Below are positions 1-11,307 of a DNA stretch of 52,769 nucleotides, piece by piece (position 1 is the first letter of the stretch; each line of letters opens with the position of its first letter). This DNA comes from DATKBT01 sp035546295. Its GTDB lineage: Bacteria; Acidobacteriota; Thermoanaerobaculia; Multivoradales; Multivoraceae. Made by a program: the position numbers and the translations under genes. The stretch is from contig DATKBT010000187.1 in the NCBI GenBank assembly GCA_035546295.1, positions 1 through 52,769 of the forward strand, in the 5' to 3' direction. Under the pieces are notes generated by a model, which saw only the letters and a program-made list of their open reading frames with translations, ran no database searches and was not told the DNA's origin.

Positions 1-200
1 CACTCCCCAACGAGCGCCGCGGGGGAGGCGCGGTCATACCACGAGCCCGCTACTGGCGTTCCCCGCCCAAGCGCCGCAAGCGGCGCGGGCTCAGGTCGAC
101 TCGGCCGAAACCGCGGAATCCTGGCGAACAACATGGCTCGATCGAACTTTGACCACTTTGTGAGCCTTGGCCTCGCGCTTGCGCGTGGCCAATGACCGCC

Positions 201-217
201 GCCTGCCGCAGGCAGGC
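201..217. repeat. Perfect 7-bp hairpin
   Basis: The arms GCCTGCC and GGCAGGC are separated by the three bases GCA. No T run follows, so it is not a classical intrinsic terminator. It lies just before the 15-bp tandem repeat and may be part of a mobile-element end. Confidence 0.5.
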
Positions 218-246
218 AAGAACTTCCCGCTGGCCTAGTCGACTAA

Positions 247-276
247 TAGGAAACATCTGCGTAGGAAACATCTGCC
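247..276. repeat. Tandem 15-bp repeat (two units)
   Basis: The unit TAGGAAACATCTGCG occurs at 247-261 and again at 262-276, differing only in the last base. Short terminal repeats of this look occur at insertion-sequence ends, but no transposase is visible beside it, so the mobile-element reading is only inference. Confidence 0.55.
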
Positions 277-586
277 GAGCGCAGCTCGGAACATCTCTGG
301 ACGCGTATCCTCGGTCCGAGCGTCGCTGCGTTGCAGTGCCTTCGGGTTCCCGAAGCTCGGGGCGCGTTTCGCCAATGCATCCCTCCAAGTCCGAGGTCGA
401 GCGACCAACAGCCATCGGGGCTAGCATCCGCACGAACTGCCTGGGCGAACGAACCTGTCCACCGAGCCACCACGCACACCGCCAGAGCCTCTCGAGATCG
501 GCAATCGCCGGATCCTGCCGGGAACCGCAGCCGAGATCGAGCTGCCGGTCGCGCGGCTCGCCACCGGGACGCAGATCGCACTGACG

Positions 587-1450
587 GTGGCGGTCCTGCA
601 TGGCGCCGGCGCCGGACGCAGCGCCTGGATCAACGCGGCGTTGCACGGGGACGAGCTCAACGGTCTGCCGATCGTCCGCCAGATCCTCGATCGGCTCGAC
701 CCCGCGACGATGAGCGGTACCTTGTTCGCGGTCCCGGTCGTCAACGTCATCGGCCTGGTGCAGTCTTCGCGCTACCTGCCGGATCGCCGGGACCTCAACC
801 GCGCCTTCCCAGGCTCGCTGCGAGGGTCGCTGGCGTCGCAGCTCGCCCGCATCCTGATGGACCAGGTGGTCTCCCGCTGCGAGGTGGGACTCGACCTCCA
901 CACCGGCTCCGACGGCCGAGAGAACCTCCCGCAGGTCCGCTGCAATCTCGACGACGAGGAGACGCGCGAGCTGGCGCGGGCCTTCGGAACTCCGGTGACG
1001 CTGCACGGCATGGCGCCGCGCGGCTCGCTGCGCAACGCGGCGACCCGCCTCGGCAAGAAGGTCCTCAACTACGAGGTGGGCGAGGCGCTGCGCTTCGACG
1101 ACCGCGGGATCCGCCTCGGCGTCGAGGGATCGCTGCGCGTGCTCCAGCGTCTCGGCATCACGGACACCCCGCTGCCGACGCCGACCCACGCCACGCTCGA
1201 GTCCCGGCGCAGCTCGTGGGCGCGCGCTCGCCGCAGCGGCTTCTGCCGGCTCGACGTCGAGCTCGGCTCGCGTGTGCAGCCCCAGCAGGTGGTCGCCACC
1301 ATCTCGGGCGTGCTCGAGCGCAACGTCGCCCAGATCCGCACCCGCATCGGCGGGATCGTCATCGGGGTCAGCCGCAAGGCGCTGGTGCACCGCGGCGACG
1401 CCCTGGTCCACGTCGCCAGGATCGACCAGCACGATGACGGGCGGAGCTGA
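587..1450 (+). CDS. M14-family succinylglutamate desuccinylase/aspartoacylase-like protein
   Basis: This is a zinc carboxypeptidase-like deacylase of the AstE/ASPA type, expected to hydrolyse an N-acyl amino acid or related amide; the substrate is not evident. Visible motifs are AALHGDELNG (first zinc His and Glu), RRDLNRAFPG (substrate-binding Arg/Asn motif) and VGLDLHTGS (second zinc His), followed by a C-terminal beta-barrel domain ending in VHRGDALVHVAR. GTG at 587 is the first conventional start. However, family-like sequence continues upstream in frame (EIELPVARLATGTQIALT) as far as about 455, with no ATG, GTG or TTG before the TAG at 422. Translation may therefore begin at CTG 455, or the 5' end carries an indel. 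The thiC riboswitch follows downstream. Confidence 0.8.
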   Translation: MAVLHGAGAGRSAWINAALHGDELNGLPIVRQILDRLDPATMSGTLFAVPVVNVIGLVQSSRYLPDRRDLNRAFPGSLRGSLASQLARILMDQVVSRCEVGLDLHTGSDGRENLPQVRCNLDDEETRELARAFGTPVTLHGMAPRGSLRNAATRLGKKVLNYEVGEALRFDDRGIRLGVEGSLRVLQRLGITDTPLPTPTHATLESRRSSWARARRSGFCRLDVELGSRVQPQQVVATISGVLERNVAQIRTRIGGIVIGVSRKALVHRGDALVHVARIDQHDDGRS

Positions 1451-1531
1451 TCTGGAGCTCGACTGGCGTCTGGCGCTTCACCACCCGTCCACGAACGCCG
1501 TCTGTCTGCCGTCTGCTATGGTGATCGCACG

Positions 1532-1698
1532 CTGGGTGTGGCCGCGAGCAACGGCCTGAGACGGCGTTTCCCGGTCCCGACGATGCTCATCCAGACGATG
1601 GAGAGCCAAGCCGCCGGGCGCGCGCCGAAGCCCTCGAACCTGTCGGAGCCCAGAACGGAGCTCCGAGATACCGGTTGACACCGGCGTAGGGAAGCGAG
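1532..1698 (+). promoter_or_regulatory. TPP (THI-element) riboswitch upstream of thiC
   Basis: The conserved thiamin-pyrophosphate aptamer landmarks occur in order: GGGTGTGGCC...GGCCTGAGA (1534-1561, P2 and the CTGAGA core), GAACCTG (about 1636-1642), and CCGGTTGACACCGGCGTAGGGAAG (about 1671-1694, P5 and the GCGTAGGGA core), shortly before thiC. The segment between the two halves is long. An additional 7-bp hairpin (1643-1649 with 1660-1666) sits between GAACCTG and the P5 helix, where typical aptamers are compact. TPP binding would be expected to reduce thiC expression, probably at translation because the element ends about 50 bp before the ribosome-binding site. Confidence 0.88.
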
Positions 1699-1756
1699 CG
1701 ACAGCCCGAGACCGGAGGCCGCTCGGCCCGCGGCGAGGTCGACTTGGGAGGTGCAC

Positions 1757-3649
<1,893 letters not shown>

Positions 3650-3917
3650 CCGGCAGACGGCAGCCGGCGCCATCCAGCACCGGCGCCGGTCCTCGTCGGC
3701 CCCTCGCCTCCGACGCCGCGGCGCCTGCGAGCAGGCCCGAGCGCGCGGAGCCTCGCAGCCGGATCTCGGGGAGGAGCGTCTGCGAGGCAGACGGGGGCCT
3801 CTCCTCGGCGACTAAACATCGCACAGACAAAGAGATACACTCGGCGAACTTCTGCCGATCCTTCGATCGTCCGCCGCTTGCCTCCGGGCAGCCCGGCTTC
3901 CTCGGTGTCGTGTCGCG

Positions 3918-6314
3918 ATGTCGGTTTCTTCGACTGGACTCTGGACCCTTGCCGCTTCGGTGCCGTGCCTCTGGCTCGCGGCCGCGACTTGGCGTCGGCG
4001 CCGCGGGGCGGTCGGCCTCGGCTGGCTGGTGGTGGTCGCCACGGCGGCGGGCGCGCTCGGCCTGATCGCGGCCGCCGAGAGCGCGGCCCCGGGTTTCGAC
4101 GACAAGGTCCTCTGGCAGAAGCTAGCCTTCGTTCCGATGGTGCTGCTGGCCCCGGCCTGGCTCCTCTTCGCCGCCGGCGACACCTCGACCCTGCCCTGGC
4201 TCCGCGGCTGGCGCCGAGCGTGGCTGTTCCTGCCGGGCGCGATCACCCTGGCCCTGGTCGCGACCGAGCCGCGGCACGGTCTCGTCTGGGCCCGGCTCTC
4301 ACTGGTAGGAGCGCCCTCGCCGACTGGGGCGGCGGCCGGCCTCAACGTGGAGCGAGGACCCTGGCTCTGGATCGGTCACGCCGGCTGGTCCTGGTGCCTC
4401 GCGCTGGCGGCGACCCTCCTCCTGGCAGGCCGCTTGACCCGGGTGAGCGACCTCCACCGTTCGCAGGCCGCGGTCCTGGCGGTCGCACCGACTCTCCCCC
4501 TGGTCGCGGGCGTTCTCGAAGCAACGGGTCTCGGCGTCTTCGGTCCTCACGATCCGATGCCCCTGGCGCTCGGGTTCGCCGCGCTGCTCGTGCTATGGAG
4601 CCGGACGACGTCGCACGACCCGCTCGACCTCACGCCACTCGCCTACGAGACGGTGATCCAGGCGCTCGACGACGACGTCGTGGTCCTGGATCGCGACAAC
4701 CGCGTGCTCGCGCTCAATGCGGCGGCGCAGCGCCGGCTCGGACAGCCGGCTCACGAGATCGTGGGACGCGACGCCGCGGTGGTCTACGCGCGCTGGCCGG
4801 AGGTGGTCGAGCGTTGGCGTCACGTCGAGTCCGCACGGGAAGAGGTGACCTTCGAGGGCGCCTATGGTCCCCACGACGTCGAGACCCGCATCCTGCCGCT
4901 GCGCTCCGCCGACGGCGCTCCGGCCGGTCGGGCCTTCATCACCCGCGACCTGAGGGTTCAGCGGGCGTACGAGCGCGTTCTCGAACAGGTCGCAAACAAC
5001 GATCCCCTCTCCGGGCTACCGAACCGGCGCGCCTTCCAGCACTTCGCCGAGAAGGCGCTGGCCTTCGCGCAGCGACACCGGCATTCGGTCGCCCTCCTGT
5101 TCATCGACCTCGACGGCTTCGGGAGCTTGAACGACCAGTGGGGACACGCGATCGGCAACGAGTTGCTGGCTCGCATCGGCACGCGGCTCGGCGAGGTCGT
5201 GCGCAAGGAGAACCTCGCCGCCCGGCTCGGCGGCGACGAGTTCGCGGTGCTGTTACAGGGCGCCGACGAGCGAGCGGCGTGCGCGGCCGCCGGCAGCCTG
5301 CGAGAACGACTGGAGCCAGCCTACGAGATCGGAGGGGTCGAGCTGAAGGTGGGCGCCAGCATCGGCGCCGCCCTCTTCCCGCGCCACGGCCGGACCGTGC
5401 GTGAGCTGCTGAGCTGCGCCGACGTCGCGATGTACGAGGCCAAGCGAACGGGCTCGGGTCTCGCCTTCTACGACGCGGCGCTCGAGCAGAGCGCGGACCG
5501 AGGGCGCATCTGCTTCGCCGAGGAGATCGAGGAGGCGCTGGAGCACGGCCAGGTCAGACCCTTCTATCAGCCGATCGTGGCGACCGCAGACGGCGGAGTG
5601 GTGGCCGTCGAGGCGCTCGCGCGATGGAGCCATCCCGATCGCGGCGTGCTGCTGCCGTCGCACTTCCTGCCGATCGCCGAGGGCCGGCGCATCCTGCGCC
5701 AGATCGACCGCATCGTCTTCGAGACCGCCGCTCGAGAGATCGCGCCCACCGGGCTCGACCTCTCGGTCAACGTCTCGATCGGGCGCCTGCTGGACGACAA
5801 GTTCGCAGAGGACGTGCTCGACTGCCTCGCGAGGAACCGCCTCGTGCCGTCGCGGCTGATCCTGGAGATCACGGAGACCGAGCTAGCGACTCCCGATCAG
5901 GCGGGGCCGGTGCTCCGCAGACTGCGCGCGCTCGGCGTTCGCATCGCCACCGACGATTTCGGAAGCGGTTACTCGTCGCTCGGCTACCTCCGCCGCCTCC
6001 CCCTCGACCTGCTCAAGATCGAGCACTCCCTGATCGACGGGATCGGCGGCCGCCCCGACGACGAGGCGATCGTTGCGGCGATCCTCACGGTCGCCAAGAG
6101 CCTCGGCCTGGGCATCGTCGCCGAGGGGGTCGAGCGCGAGGAACAGCGGGCGTGGTTGACGCGCCATCGTTGCCCCTGGATCCAGGGCTTCCTGATCCAG
6201 CGGGCGCTGCCTCGCGAGGAGCTCCTCGAATGGCTTTCCACGAATCCCGAGGCGCGGGCCAGCCTCATCGGGTCGGCGGGTGGAGAGGTCCGGGCTCGAA
6301 CCTCGACGGCCTGA
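3918..6314 (+). CDS. Membrane-anchored PAS-GGDEF-EAL cyclic-di-GMP protein
   Basis: The 798-aa protein should make and/or degrade cyclic-di-GMP. Residues 1-230 contain several hydrophobic helices resembling the 7TM region at the N terminus of some histidine kinases. A PAS-like segment follows (about 240-350). The diguanylate cyclase domain has an intact GGDEF signature (residues 438-442). The C-terminal phosphodiesterase domain has EAL (565-567), ITETE, DDFGSGYSSLGYL and AEGVE. The LKIDRSF region reads LKIEHSL, a conservative Asp to Glu change at a metal/catalytic motif. Both domains look potentially active, so the net direction cannot be told from sequence. It stands alone on the plus strand; no strong ribosome-binding site precedes the ATG. 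Confidence 0.93.
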   Translation: MSVSSTGLWTLAASVPCLWLAAATWRRRRGAVGLGWLVVVATAAGALGLIAAAESAAPGFDDKVLWQKLAFVPMVLLAPAWLLFAAGDTSTLPWLRGWRRAWLFLPGAITLALVATEPRHGLVWARLSLVGAPSPTGAAAGLNVERGPWLWIGHAGWSWCLALAATLLLAGRLTRVSDLHRSQAAVLAVAPTLPLVAGVLEATGLGVFGPHDPMPLALGFAALLVLWSRTTSHDPLDLTPLAYETVIQALDDDVVVLDRDNRVLALNAAAQRRLGQPAHEIVGRDAAVVYARWPEVVERWRHVESAREEVTFEGAYGPHDVETRILPLRSADGAPAGRAFITRDLRVQRAYERVLEQVANNDPLSGLPNRRAFQHFAEKALAFAQRHRHSVALLFIDLDGFGSLNDQWGHAIGNELLARIGTRLGEVVRKENLAARLGGDEFAVLLQGADERAACAAAGSLRERLEPAYEIGGVELKVGASIGAALFPRHGRTVRELLSCADVAMYEAKRTGSGLAFYDAALEQSADRGRICFAEEIEEALEHGQVRPFYQPIVATADGGVVAVEALARWSHPDRGVLLPSHFLPIAEGRRILRQIDRIVFETAAREIAPTGLDLSVNVSIGRLLDDKFAEDVLDCLARNRLVPSRLILEITETELATPDQAGPVLRRLRALGVRIATDDFGSGYSSLGYLRRLPLDLLKIEHSLIDGIGGRPDDEAIVAAILTVAKSLGLGIVAEGVEREEQRAWLTRHRCPWIQGFLIQRALPREELLEWLSTNPEARASLIGSAGGEVRARTSTA

Positions 6315-6537
6315 GACGAGCACGCAACAAGGGGTGTCGCGCCTCCCTCCCAGCACGCTCCCCGAGCCGCCGCCGGCCTGTCGCCGAGACGTCGACGGCG
6401 TAGAAGGATTGCCGCGCGAACGAGAACGAAGAGCTGCGCGGAGACGCGCCGCGAGCATCGCCATCGCCCGCCGGGTCCTCCCCGTGTTGACCAGCACCGC
6501 GGTCGGCTTCACAGCGAGCTCAAAACGGTCCGAACCC

Positions 6538-9500
6538 TCATTGCCCTGCGTGCCTCCGGCAGATCTCGACGATCGCGCTGCCGTACTTCTTCGCCGTCCA
6601 CGGGCCGATTCCTCGCACCTCGAGTAGGGAGTCTTCGTCCGTCGGGCGCAGCGCGGCGACCTCGAGCAGCGACGCATTGGTCAACACCTTGTACGCCGGC
6701 GACCTGCTCCGCCGCGCCTCCTCCAGGCGCCACGCGCGCAGCGCCTCGACCAACTCCGACGGAGCGTCCTCGACAGAGACCGGCGCTCGCGTCTTCGCCC
6801 TCGAAGAATGACCCCGCCCCTTGCGCCCGCCTCCTCCACGCCTTCCCTGCGCCTCGACCGCCGCGCCGAAGAGCCGCAAGGACGCCACGCCCGCCTCGAG
6901 CGGCCCGTGCCGCCCCGTCCGCGTGAGCCGGACCCGTTGGAAGTGGATCTCGCGACCGTCCTTGGTGAAGGCGTCCTGCTCGATCACAACCATAGCGGCC
7001 CGCTCCAGACCTCCCAGCAACTCTTCGAACTCGTCGCGCAGCAGGGCGCCGTGGATCTCGGCGACTTGCTTGAACAGGCTCCCGCTCCCCACCCCGTCGC
7101 GCCGGCGCAGGAGGCCGACGATCGTCTCCAACGCAGCGGCCTCGTCTTCGCTGGGCGATCGCTGGCGGCGAGCGATGGTCTCGCCCGGGGCGCACGCGTC
7201 ACACAGGCCGCACGGCTCTCCCGAATCTTCCTGATCGCCGAAGTGGCGGACGACCTGGACCATCCGGCAGCCGTGTCCGCCGGCGAAGCGCGTCATCTCC
7301 TCGAGCTGGGCGAGCTTGTGCTCGCGCTGGGCGACGTAGTCGCGCCGCCAGGTCTGAGACTCGCCCTTCGCCGCCACGTCCCCCTCGCGAGAGGCTCGCA
7401 CCCGCGCGCCGCCGTGGATGAACAGCTTGTCGAGCGCCGCTTCGAACAGGTCCTCGTCGAGCCGCCCACGCAGGCGCAGCGAATCGAAGGTCTCCCACTC
7501 GCCGCTCAGCCGTTTGTGCAGGCTCGCCAGCACCTCGACCGGCGGGTAGTCGCGCTGGTGGAAGAACTCGTGGGTGCGGCGGTCGGCCCACGAGTAGAGC
7601 AGGATCGCGCGCGACGGCAGCCCGTCGCGTCCGGCGCGCCCGATCTCCTGGTAGTAGCCCTCGAGGCTGCCGGGCAGTCCGGTGTGGATCACGGTGCGCA
7701 CGTCGGGCTTGTCGACGCCCATGCCGAAGGCAATGGTGGCGACGATGACGTCGAGCTCGCCGGCGAGGAAACGGGTCTGGACGTCGTCGCGCACCCGCGC
7801 GCTCTTGCCGGCGTGGTAGGCGGCCGCGCTGGTGATCGCGGTCAGGGACTCGCCGAGCGCCTCGGACTCCTTGCGGGTGGGGGCGTAGACGATCGCGGGG
7901 CGCCGCGCCGGGTCAGAGAGCAGCCGTTCGACCGCGGCGGCGCGCAGGGACGGACGCAGCTCGACGACCTCGATCGCCAGGTTCTCGCGGCGGAAGCCGT
8001 GGATGAACCGACCCGGCGAGAACAGGCCGAGCTGCTCGACGACGTCGTCCTGCACACGCGGCGTCGCGGTCGCGGTCAGAGCGATGACGGGCGCGGGGCG
8101 CAGCATCGGCAGGCGCTCGCCGAGGAGCCGGTAGTCGGGGCGGAAGTCGTGCCCCCACTGCGAGATGCAGTGCGCCTCGTCGATCGCGACCAGCGCCGGC
8201 GGGCGCTTGGCCAGCATCTCGGGGAAGCCCGGCACCGCGAGGCGCTCGGGCGCGATGTAGAGGAAGTCGAGCCGGCCGTCGAGGTAGTCGCGGCACACCT
8301 GTCGCGACTCGGCGCGCGCGCGCCCCGAGTGGATCCGCTCGGCGACGAGGTCGAGCTCGCGCAGCTTCGCGGTCTGGTCCTCCATCAGCGCGATCAAGGG
8401 CGAGATCACGATCGTGGTGCCCCCCGTCGCGCCCCGACGCACCAGTCCCGGAAGCTGGTAGCAGAGCGACTTGCCGGCACCGGTGGGCATCACCAGCAGC
8501 GCGTCGTCGCCGTCCGCGACGCGGCGGCAGACCTCCTCCTGGAAGGGGCGGAAGCCATCGAAGCGGAAGACTTCGGCGAGCAGGCCTTCGAGGGTGCGCG
8601 GACGCTGCGGTGCGCTCGCACCCGGCAAGAGATCGACCTGAGCCGGCACCGCCGTGAGCGGGTGCGGGTCGCTCGCCCGTCCACGGACCGGCCTCTCCGC
8701 CGTGCTCGTCGCGGATCGCTCCGCCGATCGCGCCGCGGACGCGGAGGCGCCTCCGGCCGGCGCCCGCGCTGCCCGCTCAGCGGCCGTCCCCTCGGGAGCG
8801 TCTCCCGTGCGCTCGGGAGCGTTCCCCGGGCGCTGACCGCCTCCTCCCCCGCCGTGGGAGCTCGACCGATGGGTTGCACTCGCCGCCGCGGCTCCGCCTG
8901 CCGGTCGCGCGCGTCGACCGGCATCGGAGCCGTTGCCGCGACCCGCGGCGAGCGTGACGGGGACGACCTCGCGAACGAACGCCTCGATCTCTTCGAGGAA
9001 ACGCCCGACGCGCTCGCGCCCGCGCTCGACCGCGCGCAGGCGTGCTTCCCACTCCCCGGTCATCGCCGGGCTCTTGACCCGTTCGTCGACCCGCTCGATC
9101 AGGCGCCGGCCCTTGCCGGTCGAGATCAGCCGTTTCTTCTCCCGCTCGAGGTACTCCCGCTCGAGCAGGGTCTCGATGATCTGGGCACGGGTGGCGGGCG
9201 TGCCCAGGCCGCGCTCCTTCATCGCCTCCGAGAGCTCCCGGTCATCGAGGGTCCTTCCCGCGGTCTCCATCGCGGTCAGCAGCGTCGCCTCGGTGAAGCG
9301 CTGGGGCGGCCGGGTCTGCTTCTCGACCGCCTCGACCGCCTCGACCACGGGCTCGAGCCCGCGAGCGAGCCGGGGTGGAAGCTCCTGGTCGCCGAGACCG
9401 TCCTCGCCGCCTGCCTGGTCGCCGGTCGGCGCCTCGCTCCGCGGCGTCCGCCCGCGCCCCTGCACGACGGGGTCGAGCAGCTTCCAGCCGGGCTCGAGGG

Positions 9501-10965
9501 TCGTTCGTCCGCGGCTCGTGAACCAGTCGGTCACCGGCTCGCCTCCGCCGGCCGGTGCTTCCTGCTGCGAGCGGACCGCGGTGCGCACCGAGGTCACGGC
9601 GACCCGCTGGTCGGGCTGCCAAATCATCAGGAAGCGCCGGCAGACGAGGTCGTAGATCCGGCGCTCCGCGGCGGAGAGGTCGGCGGCGTGACCGTCGCGC
9701 GGCGTCGGGATGATCGCGTGGTGATCGCTGACCTTGGCGTCGTTCACGTAGCGCGGGCCCGGGCTGCGCTCGCCGGTGCCGGCGGCGAGCGCGTCCGCGT
9801 ACGGCCCGCTGACGGCGGCGACCACCTCGGACAGCCCGGCGACCAGGTCGGAGGTCAGGTGGCGGCTGTCGGTACGCGGATAGCTGATCAACTTGTGCCG
9901 CTCGTAAAGCGACTGTGCCGCCTGCAGCGTGCCGCGGGCGGACATCCCGTAGAGGCGGTTGGCGTGGCGCTGGAGCTCGGTCAGGTCGTAGAGAAGCGGC
10001 GGCTTGAACCGGCTCTCCTTGCGCTCGACCGACTCGATGCGCGCTCGCCCGGAGCGCACCCGCTCGACCACCGTCGCGGCACCGGTCCTGGTCTGCTCGC
10101 GGCGGGCGAGCGCCTCCGGATCGTCTCCTCCGGCTGCAGGAGCAGGACCGAGGACGAAGCGGAGCGCGCGCTCCCCGGGTACCTCCGGCTGGCCTTGCGC
10201 CCGCCCCGGGGTCTGCCGGCCGAGCCCGCCGCCGGCGCTGCCCACGTAGACGCCCCGATAGCTGGCGCCGGAGCCCGGCCCGCCGTCCCCCTCCGCGGGC
10301 AGGCCGAAGGTGGCGACGACCTCGAGGTACTGGTCGGGCACGAAGCGTTCGATCGCCAGGTCCCGCTCGACGACCATGGCGAGAGTCGGCGTCTGCACGC
10401 GGCCTACCGACAGCTTCTCGTCCCAGGCCAGGGTGCAGGCGCGAGAGAGGTTCATGCCGATCAGCCAGTCGGCGCGGCTGCGCCCGCGCGCGGCGTCGGC
10501 GAGCGGGTCGAAGTCACGCCCCTCGCGCAGACGATCGAAGCCGGCGCGGATCGCCTCGGGGGTGAGCGATGAGATCCAGAGGCGGCGAAAGGGCTTCTCG
10601 CACCCTGCCTTCTCGACGATGTAGCGGAAGATCAGCTCCCCCTCGCGCCCGGCGTCGGTGGCGCACACCACCGAGTCGACCTCCGGCGAGAGCAGGATGC
10701 GGCGGACGACCTCGAACTGGTCGCGGGTGCGCGGCTCGACCTGGAGCGGCCAGCGCTCGGGGAGCATCGGCAGGTCGTCGCGCGACCAGCGCTTCCAGCG
10801 CCCTTCGATCTGATGGGGCTCGGGCAGGCGCACCAGGTGCCCGATCGCCCAGGTGACGATCCACCCATTGCCCTCGAGGTAGCCGTCACCCTTGCGCGCG
10901 GCCCCGAGGACTCGGGCGAGGTCGCGGGCGACGGACGGCTTCTCGGCGAGGACGGCAGTGTTCAT
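6538..10965 (-). CDS. DNA topoisomerase III-RecQ helicase fusion protein
   Basis: One 1475-aa protein joins both enzymes of the RecQ-Topo III dissolution machinery. The N-terminal half is a TopB-type IA topoisomerase: VLAEKPSVARDLARVLG at the start, Toprim motif TDAGREGELIF, and active-site Tyr at about residue 362 in ISYPRTDSRHL. A low-complexity Ala/Gly/Ser linker (about 690-780) leads to RecQ. RecQ shows Walker A PTGAGKSLCYQ (Lys about 832), DEAHCISQWGHDFRPDY, ALTATAT and QEIGRAGRDG. The zinc-site cysteines are in CGLCDAC, and an HRDC domain closes the protein (VRGIGPWTAKKYG). I start at Met 10965 (MNTAVLAEKPS), matching the usual TopB start, rather than 19 codons upstream. The gene converges on the GGDEF-EAL gene. 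Confidence 0.94.
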   Translation of the reverse strand: MNTAVLAEKPSVARDLARVLGAARKGDGYLEGNGWIVTWAIGHLVRLPEPHQIEGRWKRWSRDDLPMLPERWPLQVEPRTRDQFEVVRRILLSPEVDSVVCATDAGREGELIFRYIVEKAGCEKPFRRLWISSLTPEAIRAGFDRLREGRDFDPLADAARGRSRADWLIGMNLSRACTLAWDEKLSVGRVQTPTLAMVVERDLAIERFVPDQYLEVVATFGLPAEGDGGPGSGASYRGVYVGSAGGGLGRQTPGRAQGQPEVPGERALRFVLGPAPAAGGDDPEALARREQTRTGAATVVERVRSGRARIESVERKESRFKPPLLYDLTELQRHANRLYGMSARGTLQAAQSLYERHKLISYPRTDSRHLTSDLVAGLSEVVAAVSGPYADALAAGTGERSPGPRYVNDAKVSDHHAIIPTPRDGHAADLSAAERRIYDLVCRRFLMIWQPDQRVAVTSVRTAVRSQQEAPAGGGEPVTDWFTSRGRTTLEPGWKLLDPVVQGRGRTPRSEAPTGDQAGGEDGLGDQELPPRLARGLEPVVEAVEAVEKQTRPPQRFTEATLLTAMETAGRTLDDRELSEAMKERGLGTPATRAQIIETLLEREYLEREKKRLISTGKGRRLIERVDERVKSPAMTGEWEARLRAVERGRERVGRFLEEIEAFVREVVPVTLAAGRGNGSDAGRRARPAGGAAAASATHRSSSHGGGGGGQRPGNAPERTGDAPEGTAAERAARAPAGGASASAARSAERSATSTAERPVRGRASDPHPLTAVPAQVDLLPGASAPQRPRTLEGLLAEVFRFDGFRPFQEEVCRRVADGDDALLVMPTGAGKSLCYQLPGLVRRGATGGTTIVISPLIALMEDQTAKLRELDLVAERIHSGRARAESRQVCRDYLDGRLDFLYIAPERLAVPGFPEMLAKRPPALVAIDEAHCISQWGHDFRPDYRLLGERLPMLRPAPVIALTATATPRVQDDVVEQLGLFSPGRFIHGFRRENLAIEVVELRPSLRAAAVERLLSDPARRPAIVYAPTRKESEALGESLTAITSAAAYHAGKSARVRDDVQTRFLAGELDVIVATIAFGMGVDKPDVRTVIHTGLPGSLEGYYQEIGRAGRDGLPSRAILLYSWADRRTHEFFHQRDYPPVEVLASLHKRLSGEWETFDSLRLRGRLDEDLFEAALDKLFIHGGARVRASREGDVAAKGESQTWRRDYVAQREHKLAQLEEMTRFAGGHGCRMVQVVRHFGDQEDSGEPCGLCDACAPGETIARRQRSPSEDEAAALETIVGLLRRRDGVGSGSLFKQVAEIHGALLRDEFEELLGGLERAAMVVIEQDAFTKDGREIHFQRVRLTRTGRHGPLEAGVASLRLFGAAVEAQGRRGGGGRKGRGHSSRAKTRAPVSVEDAPSELVEALRAWRLEEARRSRSPAYKVLTNASLLEVAALRPTDEDSLLEVRGIGPWTAKKYGSAIVEICRRHAGQ

Positions 10966-11044
10966 GGAGTCCGGGGGGCGGAGGACGTGGGGATCCGCAC
11001 CATCAAGAGAGACGCAGGGCACGCACCCGATCTGTCTGCCAATG

Positions 11045-11210
11045 CTAGTGTCCTGGGACAGGAATTCGTCACCCGACTCGCGGCCCCTTCTGCCCGCTGG
11101 CGGCGTTGTTTCTCCTCGAAAGATGCCCGATCTGCCTTCGTCGAAGCGCCTTGTCAGCGAACAGAGTGACCTCGCGACTTAGGCAACGAACCACTGTTCC
11201 AGGACACTAG
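11045..11210. mobile_element. MITE-like element with 16-bp terminal inverted repeats
   Basis: CTAGTGTCCTGGGACA at 11045-11060 is the inverse complement of TGTTCCAGGACACTAG at 11195-11210 at 15 of 16 positions. Weaker symmetry continues inward, roughly 28 of 38 bases. The 166-bp interior has no plausible gene. CTAG at both outer ends fits the TA-target habit of IS630/Tc1-like elements, so this looks like a non-autonomous miniature element. The family assignment is inference. It lies in the gap between the divergent Topo III-RecQ and nucleotidase genes and could influence their expression. Confidence 0.7.
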
Positions 11211-11307
11211 CCTCGCCCGCTCGAGGCGGACTGAACCGCTGACCGCGGCAGAGGCGCCGGGCTGGGCGCCGTCCGGGTCTGCCGCGCCTCGATGGCAAGG
11301 AGCCCTC

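Larger units (their letters stand above)
1..424. other. Left-edge stretch with no confident gene
   Basis: I can support no gene here. One open frame enters from the left edge and stops at 193-195 on the plus strand; its product is Ala/Gly/Ser-rich and matches nothing I recognise. The stretch holds a perfect 7-bp hairpin (201-207 with 211-217, loop GCA) and a tandem pair of 15-bp units (247-276), which together look like the edge of a mobile element. The reading frame of the following deacylase is closed by a TAG at 422-424, so that gene cannot extend into this region without a frameshift. Confidence 0.4.

Noticed and set aside
6808..10572. 1254-aa plus-strand open frame inside the Topo III-RecQ gene
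   Set aside because: Arg/Ala/Leu/Asp-rich mirror sequence with no domain; the minus strand carries intact catalytic motifs.
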